This document shows, in pieces, positions 52,720 to 61,018 of a DNA stretch of 64,000 nucleotides (the first letter of the stretch is position 1; each line of letters starts with the position of its first letter). Source of the DNA: Haloplanus vescus (lineage in GTDB: Archaea > Halobacteriota > Halobacteria > Halobacteriales > Haloferacaceae); contig NZ_FNQT01000002.1 of NCBI RefSeq assembly GCF_900107665.1, forward strand, positions 126,286-190,285. The letters are read 5' to 3'. Position numbers and translations under genes: made by a program. The notes beneath the pieces were generated by a model that saw only the letters and a program-made list of their open reading frames with translations, was not told the origin of the DNA and made no database searches.

Positions 52720-53181
52720 TTACTGCGGCGCCGTCGAGCGAGCGATGGTGTTGGTGCTGCCGCCGCTGGGGTTCGTCCAGATGACGCGGATGGTCTCGCC
52801 GGAGTTGACGCCTGCCCACTCCGAGGAGCCACCAGATTGGATGGTATCTGACGGCCAGTTCCCGTTCGCGACGCCGTTTGTCGTTCCGACACTACCGCTC
52901 GTGTTACTGCCCTCGACATCGATAGTGCTCGCTTCGAGCGTTTCACCGCCTTCGTGGGTCACGGTGACGTTGTCGCCAGACTCACCGTTGAACGTACTCC
53001 CGTTCGCGGAGAAATCGAAACTGAAGCTCGCCTGCGGTGCGTTCTCGCTCACTTGGTCGCCCAGTCCGAGGACGAAGGTGCCGATTACAGCGGCGAGAAT
53101 GACGGTGATAGCCACCATCAGAATCACGCCGATGACCGGGCTTACTGCGCGGTCTTCTGTCAGTAGTTCTTTGAAATTCAT
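52720..53181 (-). CDS. Type IV pilin (PilA-like), first of a tandem pair
   Basis: 153 residues. Archaeal pilin signal KELLTEDRAVSPVIGVILMVAITVILAAVIG, to be processed by prepilin peptidase after the A of DRA; hydrophobic H-domain residues 14-38. The soluble part is Ser/Thr/Gly/Asn-rich, ending ETIRVIWTNPSGGSTNTIARSTAPQ. Would assemble into adhesion pili outside the membrane. Nearly identical H-domain and C-terminus to the gene at 53368, with a divergent middle. Confidence 0.92.
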   Translation of the reverse strand: MNFKELLTEDRAVSPVIGVILMVAITVILAAVIGTFVLGLGDQVSENAPQASFSFDFSANGSTFNGESGDNVTVTHEGGETLEASTIDVEGSNTSGSVGTTNGVANGNWPSDTIQSGGSSEWAGVNSGETIRVIWTNPSGGSTNTIARSTAPQ

Positions 53182-53213
53182 GGTGTCTTGAGACGACGGA
53201 GCCAGGCGAGGAA

Positions 53214-53234
53214 CTCCCGCTCGGACACGCGTCG
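53214..53234 (-). repeat. Shared leader motif upstream of pilin 1
   Basis: A 21-bp block (CTCCCG then a GGACACGCGTCG core on the plus strand) 33-53 bp upstream of the ATG at 53181, with one mismatch to the block before pilin 2 (53871-53891). Confidence 0.55.
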
Positions 53235-53367
53235 ACTTACTAATCCGATAGAGACGGGTGTCACTAATAAATTCGGCTAGCTACGTATCACGAGCGATAG
53301 ACAGGCTCGCATGGCAGTCGCTCGCGGGTTTAGCGTTCGAAAAAATATCCGAAAGTCGCCGGCGCGA

Positions 53368-53829
53368 TTACTGCGGTGCGGTCGCGCGGGCGATGGTGTT
53401 GGTGCTGCCGCCAGCTGGGTTCGTCCAGATGACGCGGATGGTCTCGCCGGCGTTGACGCCTTCGTAGTCAGTCGAGTCACCGGAGGAGATGGTGGTAGGC
53501 CACGAGCCACCTTGCAGGCCGCTATCGCCACCGACACCTACCGATGAATTACTGCCTTCGACGTTGATAGTGCTGGATTCGAGCGTCTCACCGCCCTCGT
53601 GAGTCACGGTGACGTTGTCACCGGCCTCACCGTTGAATCCGTTACCTCCTGATGATGAGAAGTCGAAGCTAAAGCTCGCCTGCGGTGCACTTTCGCTCAC
53701 CTGATCGCCCAGACCGAGGACGAAGGTGCCGATCACGGCCGCGAGAATGACGGTGATAGCCACCATCAGAATCACGCCGATGACCGGGCTTACTGCGCGG
53801 TCTTCTGTGAGTAGTTCTTTGAAATCCAT
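53368..53829 (-). CDS. Type IV pilin (PilA-like), second of a tandem pair
   Basis: 153 residues, the same length and signal as the downstream neighbour (KELLTEDRAVSPVIG). The two differ mainly in residues about 55-125. The gene order and parallel orientation indicate a recent tandem duplication with diversification of the exposed middle. The ATG at 53829 gives the family N-terminus MDFKELLTED. Likely adhesion pilus subunit. Confidence 0.92.
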   Translation of the reverse strand: MDFKELLTEDRAVSPVIGVILMVAITVILAAVIGTFVLGLGDQVSESAPQASFSFDFSSSGGNGFNGEAGDNVTVTHEGGETLESSTINVEGSNSSVGVGGDSGLQGGSWPTTISSGDSTDYEGVNAGETIRVIWTNPAGGSTNTIARATAPQ

Positions 53830-53870
53830 GGTTGTATGGACACGCCGTGTCGGAGCCGGGGGGAACGATG

Positions 53871-53891
53871 CTCCCGCGCGGACACGCGTCG
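53871..53891 (-). repeat. Shared leader motif upstream of pilin 2
   Basis: 20 of 21 bases match the block before pilin 1. It lies 42-62 bp upstream of the ATG at 53829, so it may be part of an untranslated leader or operator common to both pilin genes. Confidence 0.55.
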
Positions 53892-54019
53892 GCGTGCTTG
53901 CATATTGAAATGAGGCACTGACTGATAAATCAACTGGATAAATATCAAGTAGGAGAATCTGCCTGCCGGAGCGAGCGGCACTCACCGCCGACGCGGTGAG
54001 ACCGGCCGCGCTCGCCCCG

Positions 54020-55843
54020 TCAGTAACTCCGCTCTTTCGGCTCGTACGTCTTCTTCTCGCCTTCGAGCACCACGGGTTTGTACCACAGGTCGGGCGACCC
54101 GTCGTTCCACGACACCATCGTGTGTTTGAGCCACTCGTCGTCCTTGCGCTCTTGGTGTTCCTTCCGCCAGTGGGCGCCGCGGAACTCCTCGCGTGCGAGC
54201 GCGCCGAGAGTAATCATCTCCGCGATGTCGAGCAGGTTCCGCGTCTCGATGGTCTGGATCAGGTCCGTGTTGTACGTGCTCGACGGGTCCTCGACGGCCA
54301 CCTCGCGGTAGCGCTCGCGAGCGGCGCTGATGTCGGCTAATGCGTCCTGCAGCGCCGATTCCTCGCGGAAGACGTTGACGTTCTCGGTCATCGTGTGCTG
54401 GACGGCCGACCGAATCTCCGAGTGGTGGAGCCCATCGTCGCGTTCGAGCAGGCGGTCGACGCGTTCGCGTTCGCGTTCGAGCGTTCGCTCCACGACGGCC
54501 GTCGCCGTCGTCGCGCCGCCGTCCGCGACGGCCTCGTCGGTCCACGGTTCGCCCAGTTCGACCGGCGAATCCACATCGCCCGGCTCCGCGTCGTCCGTCC
54601 GACCCACCGAAATTTCAGGCTCGTCGGTGTCGCCGCCGGCGGCGCGCGTGCCAGTTCGCTTCCCGAACACCGTGAGCTCGGGGAGAGCGTTGCCCCCGAG
54701 GCGGTTCGCACCGTGGACGCTCGCACACGCACACTCGCCGACGGCGTAGAGGCCGTCGACGCAGGTCTGGCCGTACTCGTCGGTTTCGATGCCGCCCATC
54801 GCGTAGTGTTGGCCGGGCTTGACCGGCATCGGCTCTTCGAGGCCGTCGACGCCCTCGAAGTCCTCGGCGAGGTGGAGGATGTTCTCCAACCGGTCGACGA
54901 TGCGCTCCTCGCCCAGATGCCGCATATCGAGGTGGACGTACTCGTCCTCGATGCCACGGCCCGCGTTGATTTCGGTCAATTCGGCGCGCGAGACCACGTC
55001 ACGCGAGGCGAGTTCGCCCGCGTTGTTCGCGTACCCGCGTTCGAACATGAAGCGCTCACCCTCGTCGTTGTAGAGGATGCCACCCTCGCCGCGGACCCCC
55101 TCGGAGATGAGGACGCCCGTCGACGGGAGTGTGGTCGGGTGGAACTGAATCATCTCCATGTCCTCGACGGGGACGCCCGCGCGGTAGGCCATCGCGATGC
55201 CGTCGCCCGTGTTCGCGACGGCGTTGGTCGTGTGGTCGTACACCTGCCCCAACCCGCCCGTGGCGAGGATGACCCCGTCGCGCGCGGTGAACGCTTCTAT
55301 GTTCCCCGTCGCCGTCTCGTAGGCGACGACGCCGTGGCAGGTCCGGTCCGACGGGTCGTCCTCGTCCGAGACGGCGAGGTTCAGCACGTACCACTCGTCG
55401 AACACCTCGATGCCTCGTTTGACGACCTGTTCGTAGAGCGTGTGCAGGAGGTGATGGCCTGTCTCCGCGCCCGCGAACGTCGTCCGCGGGAAGGAGAGGC
55501 CACCGAAGGGTCGCTGTGAGACGCGGCCGTCGTCCTCGCGGGAGAACGCCATCCCCCAGTGTTCGAGTTGGATGGCCTCTTCCGGGCTCTCCTGACACAG
55601 CGCTTCCGCGGCGGGGGCGTCCGCGAGGTAGTCCGACCCCTTCATCGTGTCGTAGGCGTGGAGTTCCCAGTCGTCGCCCTCGCGGAGGGCAGCGTTGATG
55701 CCGCCTTCCGCGGCGCCCGTGTGGCTCCTGACGGGATGGAGCTTCGTGACCATCGCCACGTCTGCCCCCGCTTCCTGTGCCGCGATGGCCGCGCGCAGGC
55801 CCGCCCCGCCCGCGCCGACCACGATGACGTCGTATTCGTGCAT
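54020..55843 (-). CDS. sdhA: Succinate dehydrogenase flavoprotein subunit
   Basis: 607 residues from ATG 55843 (a TTG nine bases upstream is possible). FAD-binding VVGAGGAGLRAAIAA, covalent-FAD histidine in SHTGAAEGG (H41), substrate-binding GANRLGGNALPE region and the C-terminal HWRKEHQERKDDEWLKHTMV. Oxidises succinate to fumarate. Last gene of sdhCDBA; starts 2 bp after the sdhB stop. Confidence 0.97.
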   Translation of the reverse strand: MHEYDVIVVGAGGAGLRAAIAAQEAGADVAMVTKLHPVRSHTGAAEGGINAALREGDDWELHAYDTMKGSDYLADAPAAEALCQESPEEAIQLEHWGMAFSREDDGRVSQRPFGGLSFPRTTFAGAETGHHLLHTLYEQVVKRGIEVFDEWYVLNLAVSDEDDPSDRTCHGVVAYETATGNIEAFTARDGVILATGGLGQVYDHTTNAVANTGDGIAMAYRAGVPVEDMEMIQFHPTTLPSTGVLISEGVRGEGGILYNDEGERFMFERGYANNAGELASRDVVSRAELTEINAGRGIEDEYVHLDMRHLGEERIVDRLENILHLAEDFEGVDGLEEPMPVKPGQHYAMGGIETDEYGQTCVDGLYAVGECACASVHGANRLGGNALPELTVFGKRTGTRAAGGDTDEPEISVGRTDDAEPGDVDSPVELGEPWTDEAVADGGATTATAVVERTLERERERVDRLLERDDGLHHSEIRSAVQHTMTENVNVFREESALQDALADISAARERYREVAVEDPSSTYNTDLIQTIETRNLLDIAEMITLGALAREEFRGAHWRKEHQERKDDEWLKHTMVSWNDGSPDLWYKPVVLEGEKKTYEPKERSY

Positions 55844-55845
55844 AG

Positions 55846-56715
55846 TTACCAAAATTTCAGGTTGCTCTTGACTGCCTCACGCTTCAGCTCCTGGATGTGC
55901 TCGGTCAACGGGATGTCCTTCGGACACACCTCGGTACAGGAGAACTGCGTCTGACACCGCCAGACGCCGTGTTCCTGTTCGATGATTTCGAGGCGCTGCT
56001 GTTTCATGTCCTCGCCCTCGCGTTCGTCCATCGCGAACCGGTAGGCCTTGTTGATGGCCGCCGGGCCGAGATACTCGTTGTCGCCTGCCGCGATGTTGCA
56101 CGAGGACATGCACGCGCCACACCAGATACACCGCGTCGATTTCTTGATTTTCTCGCGGTTCTCGCGGCTCTGTCGTTGCTCCTCTAACTCGCCCTCCGGT
56201 CGCTCCGACGTCTGGAAGTACGGCTCGACAGCTTCCATCTGGTCGTAGAAGTGCTCCATGTCGACGACGAGGTCCTTCACCACGTCGGCGTGGGGGAGTG
56301 GTTCGACCCGAACCGGTTGGTCGAGGTCCGAGAGTTGGGTCTGACACCCGAGCCGCTGTGACCCGTTGATGAAGAGGGCGTCCGAGCCACAGATGGCCTG
56401 CCGACACGAGTGTCGGAAGGTGAGGCTGGCGTCGAACTCGTCGCGCGCGTAGATGAGTGCGTCGAGGACGGTCATCCCCGTCTCGTAGGGAACGTGGAAG
56501 CTGTCGAAGCGTGGCTCCTGTTTGCCCTCGACTTCGGGGTCGTAGCGGAACACCTTCAGGTGGTAACGCTCCGCCTCGGCGGCGGCCCGTTCCTCGGCTT
56601 CGACGCGCTTTCGCTCTCGCCGCTCGGCGCTCTGGCGCGCCTCGTCGCGTTGCTCCTCCGACGTGGTTTCCGCGCTCTCCGTCTCGGTCTCTGGCTGTTG
56701 GCGTTGCGTGCTCAT
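55846..56715 (-). CDS. sdhB: Succinate dehydrogenase iron-sulfur subunit
   Basis: 289 residues. [2Fe-2S] motif CRQAICGSD (the Asp replaces a Cys, as in E. coli SdhB) with GSQRLGC; [4Fe-4S] CIWCGACMSSC; [3Fe-4S] region CQTQFSCTEVCP. Unusual feature: an N-terminal extension of about 50 charged residues (QRQQPETETESAETTSEEQ... then RRERKRVEAEERAAAEAERY) before the ferredoxin fold, longer than in bacterial SdhB. Confidence 0.97.
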   Translation of the reverse strand: MSTQRQQPETETESAETTSEEQRDEARQSAERRERKRVEAEERAAAEAERYHLKVFRYDPEVEGKQEPRFDSFHVPYETGMTVLDALIYARDEFDASLTFRHSCRQAICGSDALFINGSQRLGCQTQLSDLDQPVRVEPLPHADVVKDLVVDMEHFYDQMEAVEPYFQTSERPEGELEEQRQSRENREKIKKSTRCIWCGACMSSCNIAAGDNEYLGPAAINKAYRFAMDEREGEDMKQQRLEIIEQEHGVWRCQTQFSCTEVCPKDIPLTEHIQELKREAVKSNLKFW

Positions 56716-57092
56716 AGGATGGGAAGGAGGTCGATGCCGGCCCACGCGTTCGCGGTGCGGAACCCTTGCACGAGCAAGAGGAGGCTGGCGACGATGAGGG
56801 CGCCCTTGACGATTCGGCGCTTCGTCCCGGTCAGCCCGACGTTGATGAGCGCGTTGTAGACGCCGTTGACGCCGTGGAACGTCGCGGTCACCAGAAAGAG
56901 AATCATCAGCGAGTAGTAACTCCACGTCTCCATCCGCCCGGCGCTCATGGCGAAGGTCACTTCGTCGGCGTGGTGGACGAAGTGGAGGAGGAAGAAGTGG
57001 AAGGCGAGGACGACGACGAGGAAGGCGGCGGTGATGCGCTGCCAGAGCCACAGCCGACCGCCCGCCTCGAACGAGGAGTAGCGCTCCGCCAT
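56712..57092 (-). CDS. sdhD: Succinate dehydrogenase membrane subunit
   Basis: 126 residues with three TM helices (about 15-40, 58-78, 92-115). A likely quinone/heme region lies in FHFFLLHFVHHADEV (several His). Overlaps sdhC by one base and sdhB by 4 bp. Anchors the complex in the membrane and delivers electrons to quinone. Confidence 0.92.
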   Translation of the reverse strand: MAERYSSFEAGGRLWLWQRITAAFLVVVLAFHFFLLHFVHHADEVTFAMSAGRMETWSYYSLMILFLVTATFHGVNGVYNALINVGLTGTKRRIVKGALIVASLLLLVQGFRTANAWAGIDLLPIL

Positions 57093-57520
57093 CAGAGCGA
57101 CACCCCCGCGAGGAAGGTGGGGATGCTCGCGACGACGATGGCACCCGTCAGAATCAGGGAGGCGTAGAAGCTCTTGTCCTGCGCTTCGAGGCCGATTCCG
57201 AGGTCGACCAAGAGGAGTCGCGTCCCGTTCAGCATGTGGAAGACTGCCACCGCCAGCAGTCCGACTTCGAGGATTCGGACCACGAACAGACCCTCCAGCG
57301 TCCGGATGGTCTGCGTGTAGAGGTCCTGATTCGCCGCGACCGTCGCGGGGTCGGCGCTGGCCGACGTGAGCGCCGTACTCAGGACGGCGATGTGGGTGAA
57401 GAGATACCCGATCAGCACCCAGCCGGTGAACTTGTGGAAGATCCAGGCCCACATTCCGGCCGAGAACTCCCGCCATCGACCGAAGTCCTCGATGAGGCCC
57501 CGATCATAGGACTGACTCAT
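57092..57520 (-). CDS. sdhC: Succinate dehydrogenase cytochrome b-type membrane subunit
   Basis: 142 residues with three TM helices (about 24-50, 75-100, 112-135). [20 protein letters not shown] carries candidate heme-ligand histidines. First gene of the operon; TATA at 57544-57553 and a palindrome (57524-57541) between it and the ATG. Confidence 0.93.
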   Translation of the reverse strand: MSQSYDRGLIEDFGRWREFSAGMWAWIFHKFTGWVLIGYLFTHIAVLSTALTSASADPATVAANQDLYTQTIRTLEGLFVVRILEVGLLAVAVFHMLNGTRLLLVDLGIGLEAQDKSFYASLILTGAIVVASIPTFLAGVSL

Positions 57521-57523
57521 GCT

Positions 57524-57541
57524 CGTCCGGGAGTCCGGACG
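57524..57541 (-). promoter_or_regulatory. Perfect palindrome upstream of sdhC
   Basis: CGTCCGG-GAGT-CCGGACG, 7-bp arms, 4-21 bp upstream of the sdhC ATG and just downstream of GATAGTATAG (57544-57553, TATA-like). A regulator bound here would control succinate dehydrogenase. Confidence 0.45.
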
Positions 57542-57578
57542 CTGATAGTATAGAAGTTACGTACGTTTCGACCGACGA

Positions 57579-58580
57579 TCATCGACCTGCCTGTCGGCGT
57601 GCGACGATGGCTGCCGTCTCGGCGTCGAGCTCCGCCACGTGACAGATGGGGTTGCCCGGATAGACCACGGGGTTTTCGAGGACGCCGATGAGGACGCCGG
57701 TAAAGGGCGCGTGGACCGGCGTCCCCTCCGCCTTGAACGGGTCGGTGATGGTGCAGACACGGTCGCCCTCGCGGACGAGGGCACCGCGGTCGTAATGCAT
57801 GTCGACCATCCCGCCGGCATCGGCCCGGAGCCACGTCTTCTCTGTCACGACCGTCCGCCACCCCGGCCAGCGGACGCGGTCAGCGTCGCGCAGGCCGTAC
57901 TCCGCGAACACGCTCTCGACGCCGTCGAGGGCGTCGTCGATGAGTCCGCGTTCGAACCGGTGGGCCTGCCCCATCTCGACGGTCACCGTCGGCACGCCCG
58001 CCCGCGTCGCCTCGCCGCGGAGCGTCCCGTCGCTCCCCGCGCCGTCGATGACGACGCTCGCGCCGAAGGCGTGGGCCAGCCGAGAGACTGCGTTGTCGTC
58101 CGTGTCCGCCCGGACGTGGAGCATGTTCGTCCGCCCGCGCGTCGACGTGTGGAAGTCGAGGCCGAAGTCGCAGGGCTCGATGAAGTTCCTGAAGATGGCG
58201 TCGGCCATCCGCTTCGCACTCGTCGAGTCGGGGTCCCCCGGAAACGACCGGTTGAGGTCGCGGTCGTAGATGGGGAGGTAGCGCTGCTGGGTGAGAAAGC
58301 CCGGCACGTTCAACACCGGCAGGCAGACGATGGTCCCCGCGAGGTCGTCGAGGTCCCACTCGAAGGCCACCTCGCGGACCACTTCGATGCCGTTGAGTTC
58401 GTCGCCGTGGGCCGCCGCCGACAGGAACACCGTCGGCCCCGGTCGCTCGCCGTTGACGATAGTCACCGGAATCCGCACCGGGTCGCCGAGATACGTCTCG
58501 CTGACCGCGTAGCGCAGGTTCTGTCGCTCGCCGGGGGCGACCTTCCCGCCGTTGTATGTGAAGGCCGCGTCCGCGTCCAT
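57579..58580 (-). CDS. Succinylglutamate desuccinylase/aspartoacylase-family protein
   Basis: 333 residues from ATG 58580. Zn-binding motif HGDELNGIE (His and Glu), FHTSTRGRTNM and VEMGQAHRFE, the blocks of the AstE/AspA zinc carboxypeptidase fold. The C-terminal third is a biotinyl-lipoyl-like beta domain (GVLIGVLENPVVYPGNPICHVAELDAETA), typical of the 'M14-like deacylase' archaeal branch. The substrate (N-acyl amino acid or other amide) is unknown. CTTAAAT 24-31 bp upstream supports the start. Confidence 0.85.
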   Translation of the reverse strand: MDADAAFTYNGGKVAPGERQNLRYAVSETYLGDPVRIPVTIVNGERPGPTVFLSAAAHGDELNGIEVVREVAFEWDLDDLAGTIVCLPVLNVPGFLTQQRYLPIYDRDLNRSFPGDPDSTSAKRMADAIFRNFIEPCDFGLDFHTSTRGRTNMLHVRADTDDNAVSRLAHAFGASVVIDGAGSDGTLRGEATRAGVPTVTVEMGQAHRFERGLIDDALDGVESVFAEYGLRDADRVRWPGWRTVVTEKTWLRADAGGMVDMHYDRGALVREGDRVCTITDPFKAEGTPVHAPFTGVLIGVLENPVVYPGNPICHVAELDAETAAIVARRQAGR

Positions 58581-58665
58581 GCCCACCCATCCGCGAGGCT
58601 GGGACTTAAATGACCGACCCGCCGACGCGACAGGTTTTACCCCCGACCGACCCAGTGAGTGACCG

Positions 58666-59331
58666 ATGAGTTCGTTCGACGGCGGTCGCTACCTGGAGTA
58701 CTACCTCGGTCACGCCCCGAGTCTCTCGACGCTCCTCGTCGCCAACGGCCTCGCCTTCCTCGTCGGCGTGAGCTTCTACGTCCACGCCGACCCCTCGCTC
58801 GCCGACCTACCCTCCCTCCTCTATCCGCTCTTCGGCGACTCGCCGACGGCGCTCGCACTCGTCACGCTCTCGCTCGCGACGTTGCTGCCGACGCTCGGGA
58901 CGCCCGTCAGCGACGCCCCCGCGAACGTCCCGCTGGCCTATCTCCACACGTTCGCGTTCGTCTGGCTAATCAAATACGGTCTCTGGACCGTCGTCGCACT
59001 CAACCTCCATCCCGAACTGTACGTGGGATTCAGCGGCGCCGCGCTCTGGGACTACTGGGGCATCATGCTCACGCACGCGCTCTTCGTCGTCGAGGCGTTC
59101 GCCATCCCCTACTACGGCCGGACGACCGGCCGCGCACTCGTCGTCGCCCTCGCGGCGCTTCTCGTCAACGACGCCTTCGACTACGGCCTCGGCTACTACC
59201 CGCCGCTCCGCTACGAACCGGGACTGCCGCTACTCCTCGCGACGGTCCTGCTCTCGGTCGGTGCCGTCGTCCTCGCGCACCGCCACTTCGACCGACTGGG
59301 TGGCGACGCTTCACGGGGGGCCGAGCGATGA
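58666..59331 (+). CDS. DUF1405 membrane protein
   Basis: 221 residues, six or so TM helices; YHTFAFVWLIKYGLWTVVALNLHPELY and GIMLTHALFVVEAFAIPYYGR are DUF1405 signatures. Function unknown. Its stop overlaps the start of the next gene by 4 bp (ATGA), so the two are co-translated. Confidence 0.85.
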   Translation: MSSFDGGRYLEYYLGHAPSLSTLLVANGLAFLVGVSFYVHADPSLADLPSLLYPLFGDSPTALALVTLSLATLLPTLGTPVSDAPANVPLAYLHTFAFVWLIKYGLWTVVALNLHPELYVGFSGAALWDYWGIMLTHALFVVEAFAIPYYGRTTGRALVVALAALLVNDAFDYGLGYYPPLRYEPGLPLLLATVLLSVGAVVLAHRHFDRLGGDASRGAER

Positions 59332-59909
59332 CCGACGCCGACCCGCACGATATCCTCCGCACCGACCCCGTGATGGCCGGACTCGTCGACACGCACGGCC
59401 CGCTGACGGTCCAGCCCGCCGACGACGAGTTCCGCCGCCTCGTCGTCAGCATCGTCAACCAGCAACTATCGACGGCGAGCGCGTCGGCCATCCGCGAGCG
59501 ACTCTTCGACCACCTCGGCGACGTGACGCCCGCCGCGATACTGGACGCCGACACCGAGGCGCTCCGTGAGACGGGGCTCTCCGGCACCAAAGTCGAGTAC
59601 CTCCGCAACGCCGCCCGCGCCTTCGAGGAGCGTGACCTCACCCGCGCGGGCCTCGCCGACCACCCCGACGACGCCGTCGTCGACGAACTCACTCGGATTC
59701 GCGGCGTCGGGGAATGGACCGCCGAGATGTACCTCCTGTTCGTCCTCGGGCGCGAGGACGTCCTCCCACTCGGTGACCTCGCGATTCGCCGAGGGCTGGA
59801 GGACCTGTACGGCTGTGACTCCCGCGAGGAGATGCGCGAGGTGGCGGCGGCGTGGCGCCCCTACCGCTCCTACGGCACGCGCTACGTGTGGGCGCACTAC
59901 GAGAGCTGA
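59328..59909 (+). CDS. DNA-3-methyladenine glycosylase, AlkA-type HhH-GPD
   Basis: 193 residues. Helix-hairpin-helix IRGVGEWTAEMYLLF and catalytic Asp in LPLGDLAIRRGL, with the SIVNQQLSTASASAIRERL region in front. Removes alkylated purines. Shorter than E. coli AlkA because the N-terminal TBP-like domain is missing. Second DNA glycosylase of the window (compare 23202). Confidence 0.9.
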   Translation: MTDADPHDILRTDPVMAGLVDTHGPLTVQPADDEFRRLVVSIVNQQLSTASASAIRERLFDHLGDVTPAAILDADTEALRETGLSGTKVEYLRNAARAFEERDLTRAGLADHPDDAVVDELTRIRGVGEWTAEMYLLFVLGREDVLPLGDLAIRRGLEDLYGCDSREEMREVAAAWRPYRSYGTRYVWAHYES

Positions 59910-59911
59910 TT

Positions 59912-60976
59912 TCAGCTGCTGTCGCCGTACGCTCGGTCGAGCGGGTCTTCGAGCTCGCCCATCACCGCCTCCAGCGCGTCCGTCGCCGTCAGGAGACCGA
60001 CCACCTCGCCGTCTTCGAGCACCAACGCGAGTTCCTGCTCTTGGGTCTGGAACTGGTCGAACGCGTCGCTGACGTTCGTCGTCGCGGCGAGCGTCATCGG
60101 TGGCGCGGCGATATCCTCGAACGTCCGTTCGCCCCGCTCTAGCGCCTCCAGATGCGTCAGCACCGAGGGCGTGTAGACCACGCCCCGGAAGTCCGCGAGC
60201 GTCTCCCCGACCAGCGGGAACCGGACGTGCGGCGTCGCCCGCATCGTCGCGAGGTTCTCCTCGACCGACGCCGTCGTCGACACCGCCACGATGTCCTCGG
60301 GGGGCGTCACGATGTCCGAGACGGGCGTTTCGTCGACGGCGAGGGCGTTGAGCACCTCCTCTCGGCGCTCGTCGGCGAGGTCACCCTCGTCGAGGAGCGA
60401 GCCGAGTCGGTTGCGGAGGTCCGCCCGCGACTCGATGACCTGCTCTTCGGTTTCGAGCCATGCGCCCGTCATCTCGATTCCGAACAGCTTGAGCGTCCCC
60501 TTCGCCACGCTGTCGCCGACTCGCATGATGGGCGAGATGAGTTTCGCGAACCAGTAGAGCGGGCGCGCCCCGTAGCGACAGACGAACTTCGAGCGCTCGA
60601 CGCCGAGATACGTCGGCGTCTGCTCCCCGTGGGTGAGGTGGACGAGGTTGATAATCGCGAACGCGACGATTGCGCCCGCGCCCACCGACGCCAGCGCCGT
60701 CCCGGCGACGTAGGGTTCGACCAGCGCCGCGAGCGCCGGTTCGGCGACGATACCGACCGCGATGCTGGAGGCGGTGATGCCCACCTGACAGCTCGTCAGG
60801 TAGATTTCGAGGTCCTGTGTCATCTCCCACGCGCGTTCGAGCGCGGGCGTGTCGAACTCCGATTCGGGGTACTGGCGGACCCGCGTGAGCGCGAACTCGA
60901 TGGCGACGAAGAAGCCGTTGGTGAGTATCAGGAGGAGACCGGCGATTAACCGAAGGCCGACCTCGAGCGGTGTCAT
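59912..60976 (-). CDS. CNNM/CorC-type membrane protein with tandem CBS domains
   Basis: 354 residues. Four N-terminal TM helices of the CNNM domain (FFVAIEFALTRVR, SCQVGITASSIAVGIVAEP), then a CBS pair (VSDIVTPPEDIVAVSTTASVEENLATM and VSDAFDQFQTQEQELALVLEDGEVVGLLTATDALEAVM). The usual CorC/HlyC C-terminal domain is absent. Related to Mg2+/Co2+ transporters and nucleotide sensors. It ends 2 bp from the glycosylase stop, with an AGCTGA-TT-TCAGCT inverted repeat across the junction. Confidence 0.88.
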   Translation of the reverse strand: MTPLEVGLRLIAGLLLILTNGFFVAIEFALTRVRQYPESEFDTPALERAWEMTQDLEIYLTSCQVGITASSIAVGIVAEPALAALVEPYVAGTALASVGAGAIVAFAIINLVHLTHGEQTPTYLGVERSKFVCRYGARPLYWFAKLISPIMRVGDSVAKGTLKLFGIEMTGAWLETEEQVIESRADLRNRLGSLLDEGDLADERREEVLNALAVDETPVSDIVTPPEDIVAVSTTASVEENLATMRATPHVRFPLVGETLADFRGVVYTPSVLTHLEALERGERTFEDIAAPPMTLAATTNVSDAFDQFQTQEQELALVLEDGEVVGLLTATDALEAVMGELEDPLDRAYGDSS

Positions 60977-61018
60977 GTCGTCAGCCTTCCGTCAGGAGAC
61001 GGAAAAGCCTCGGGGCCG

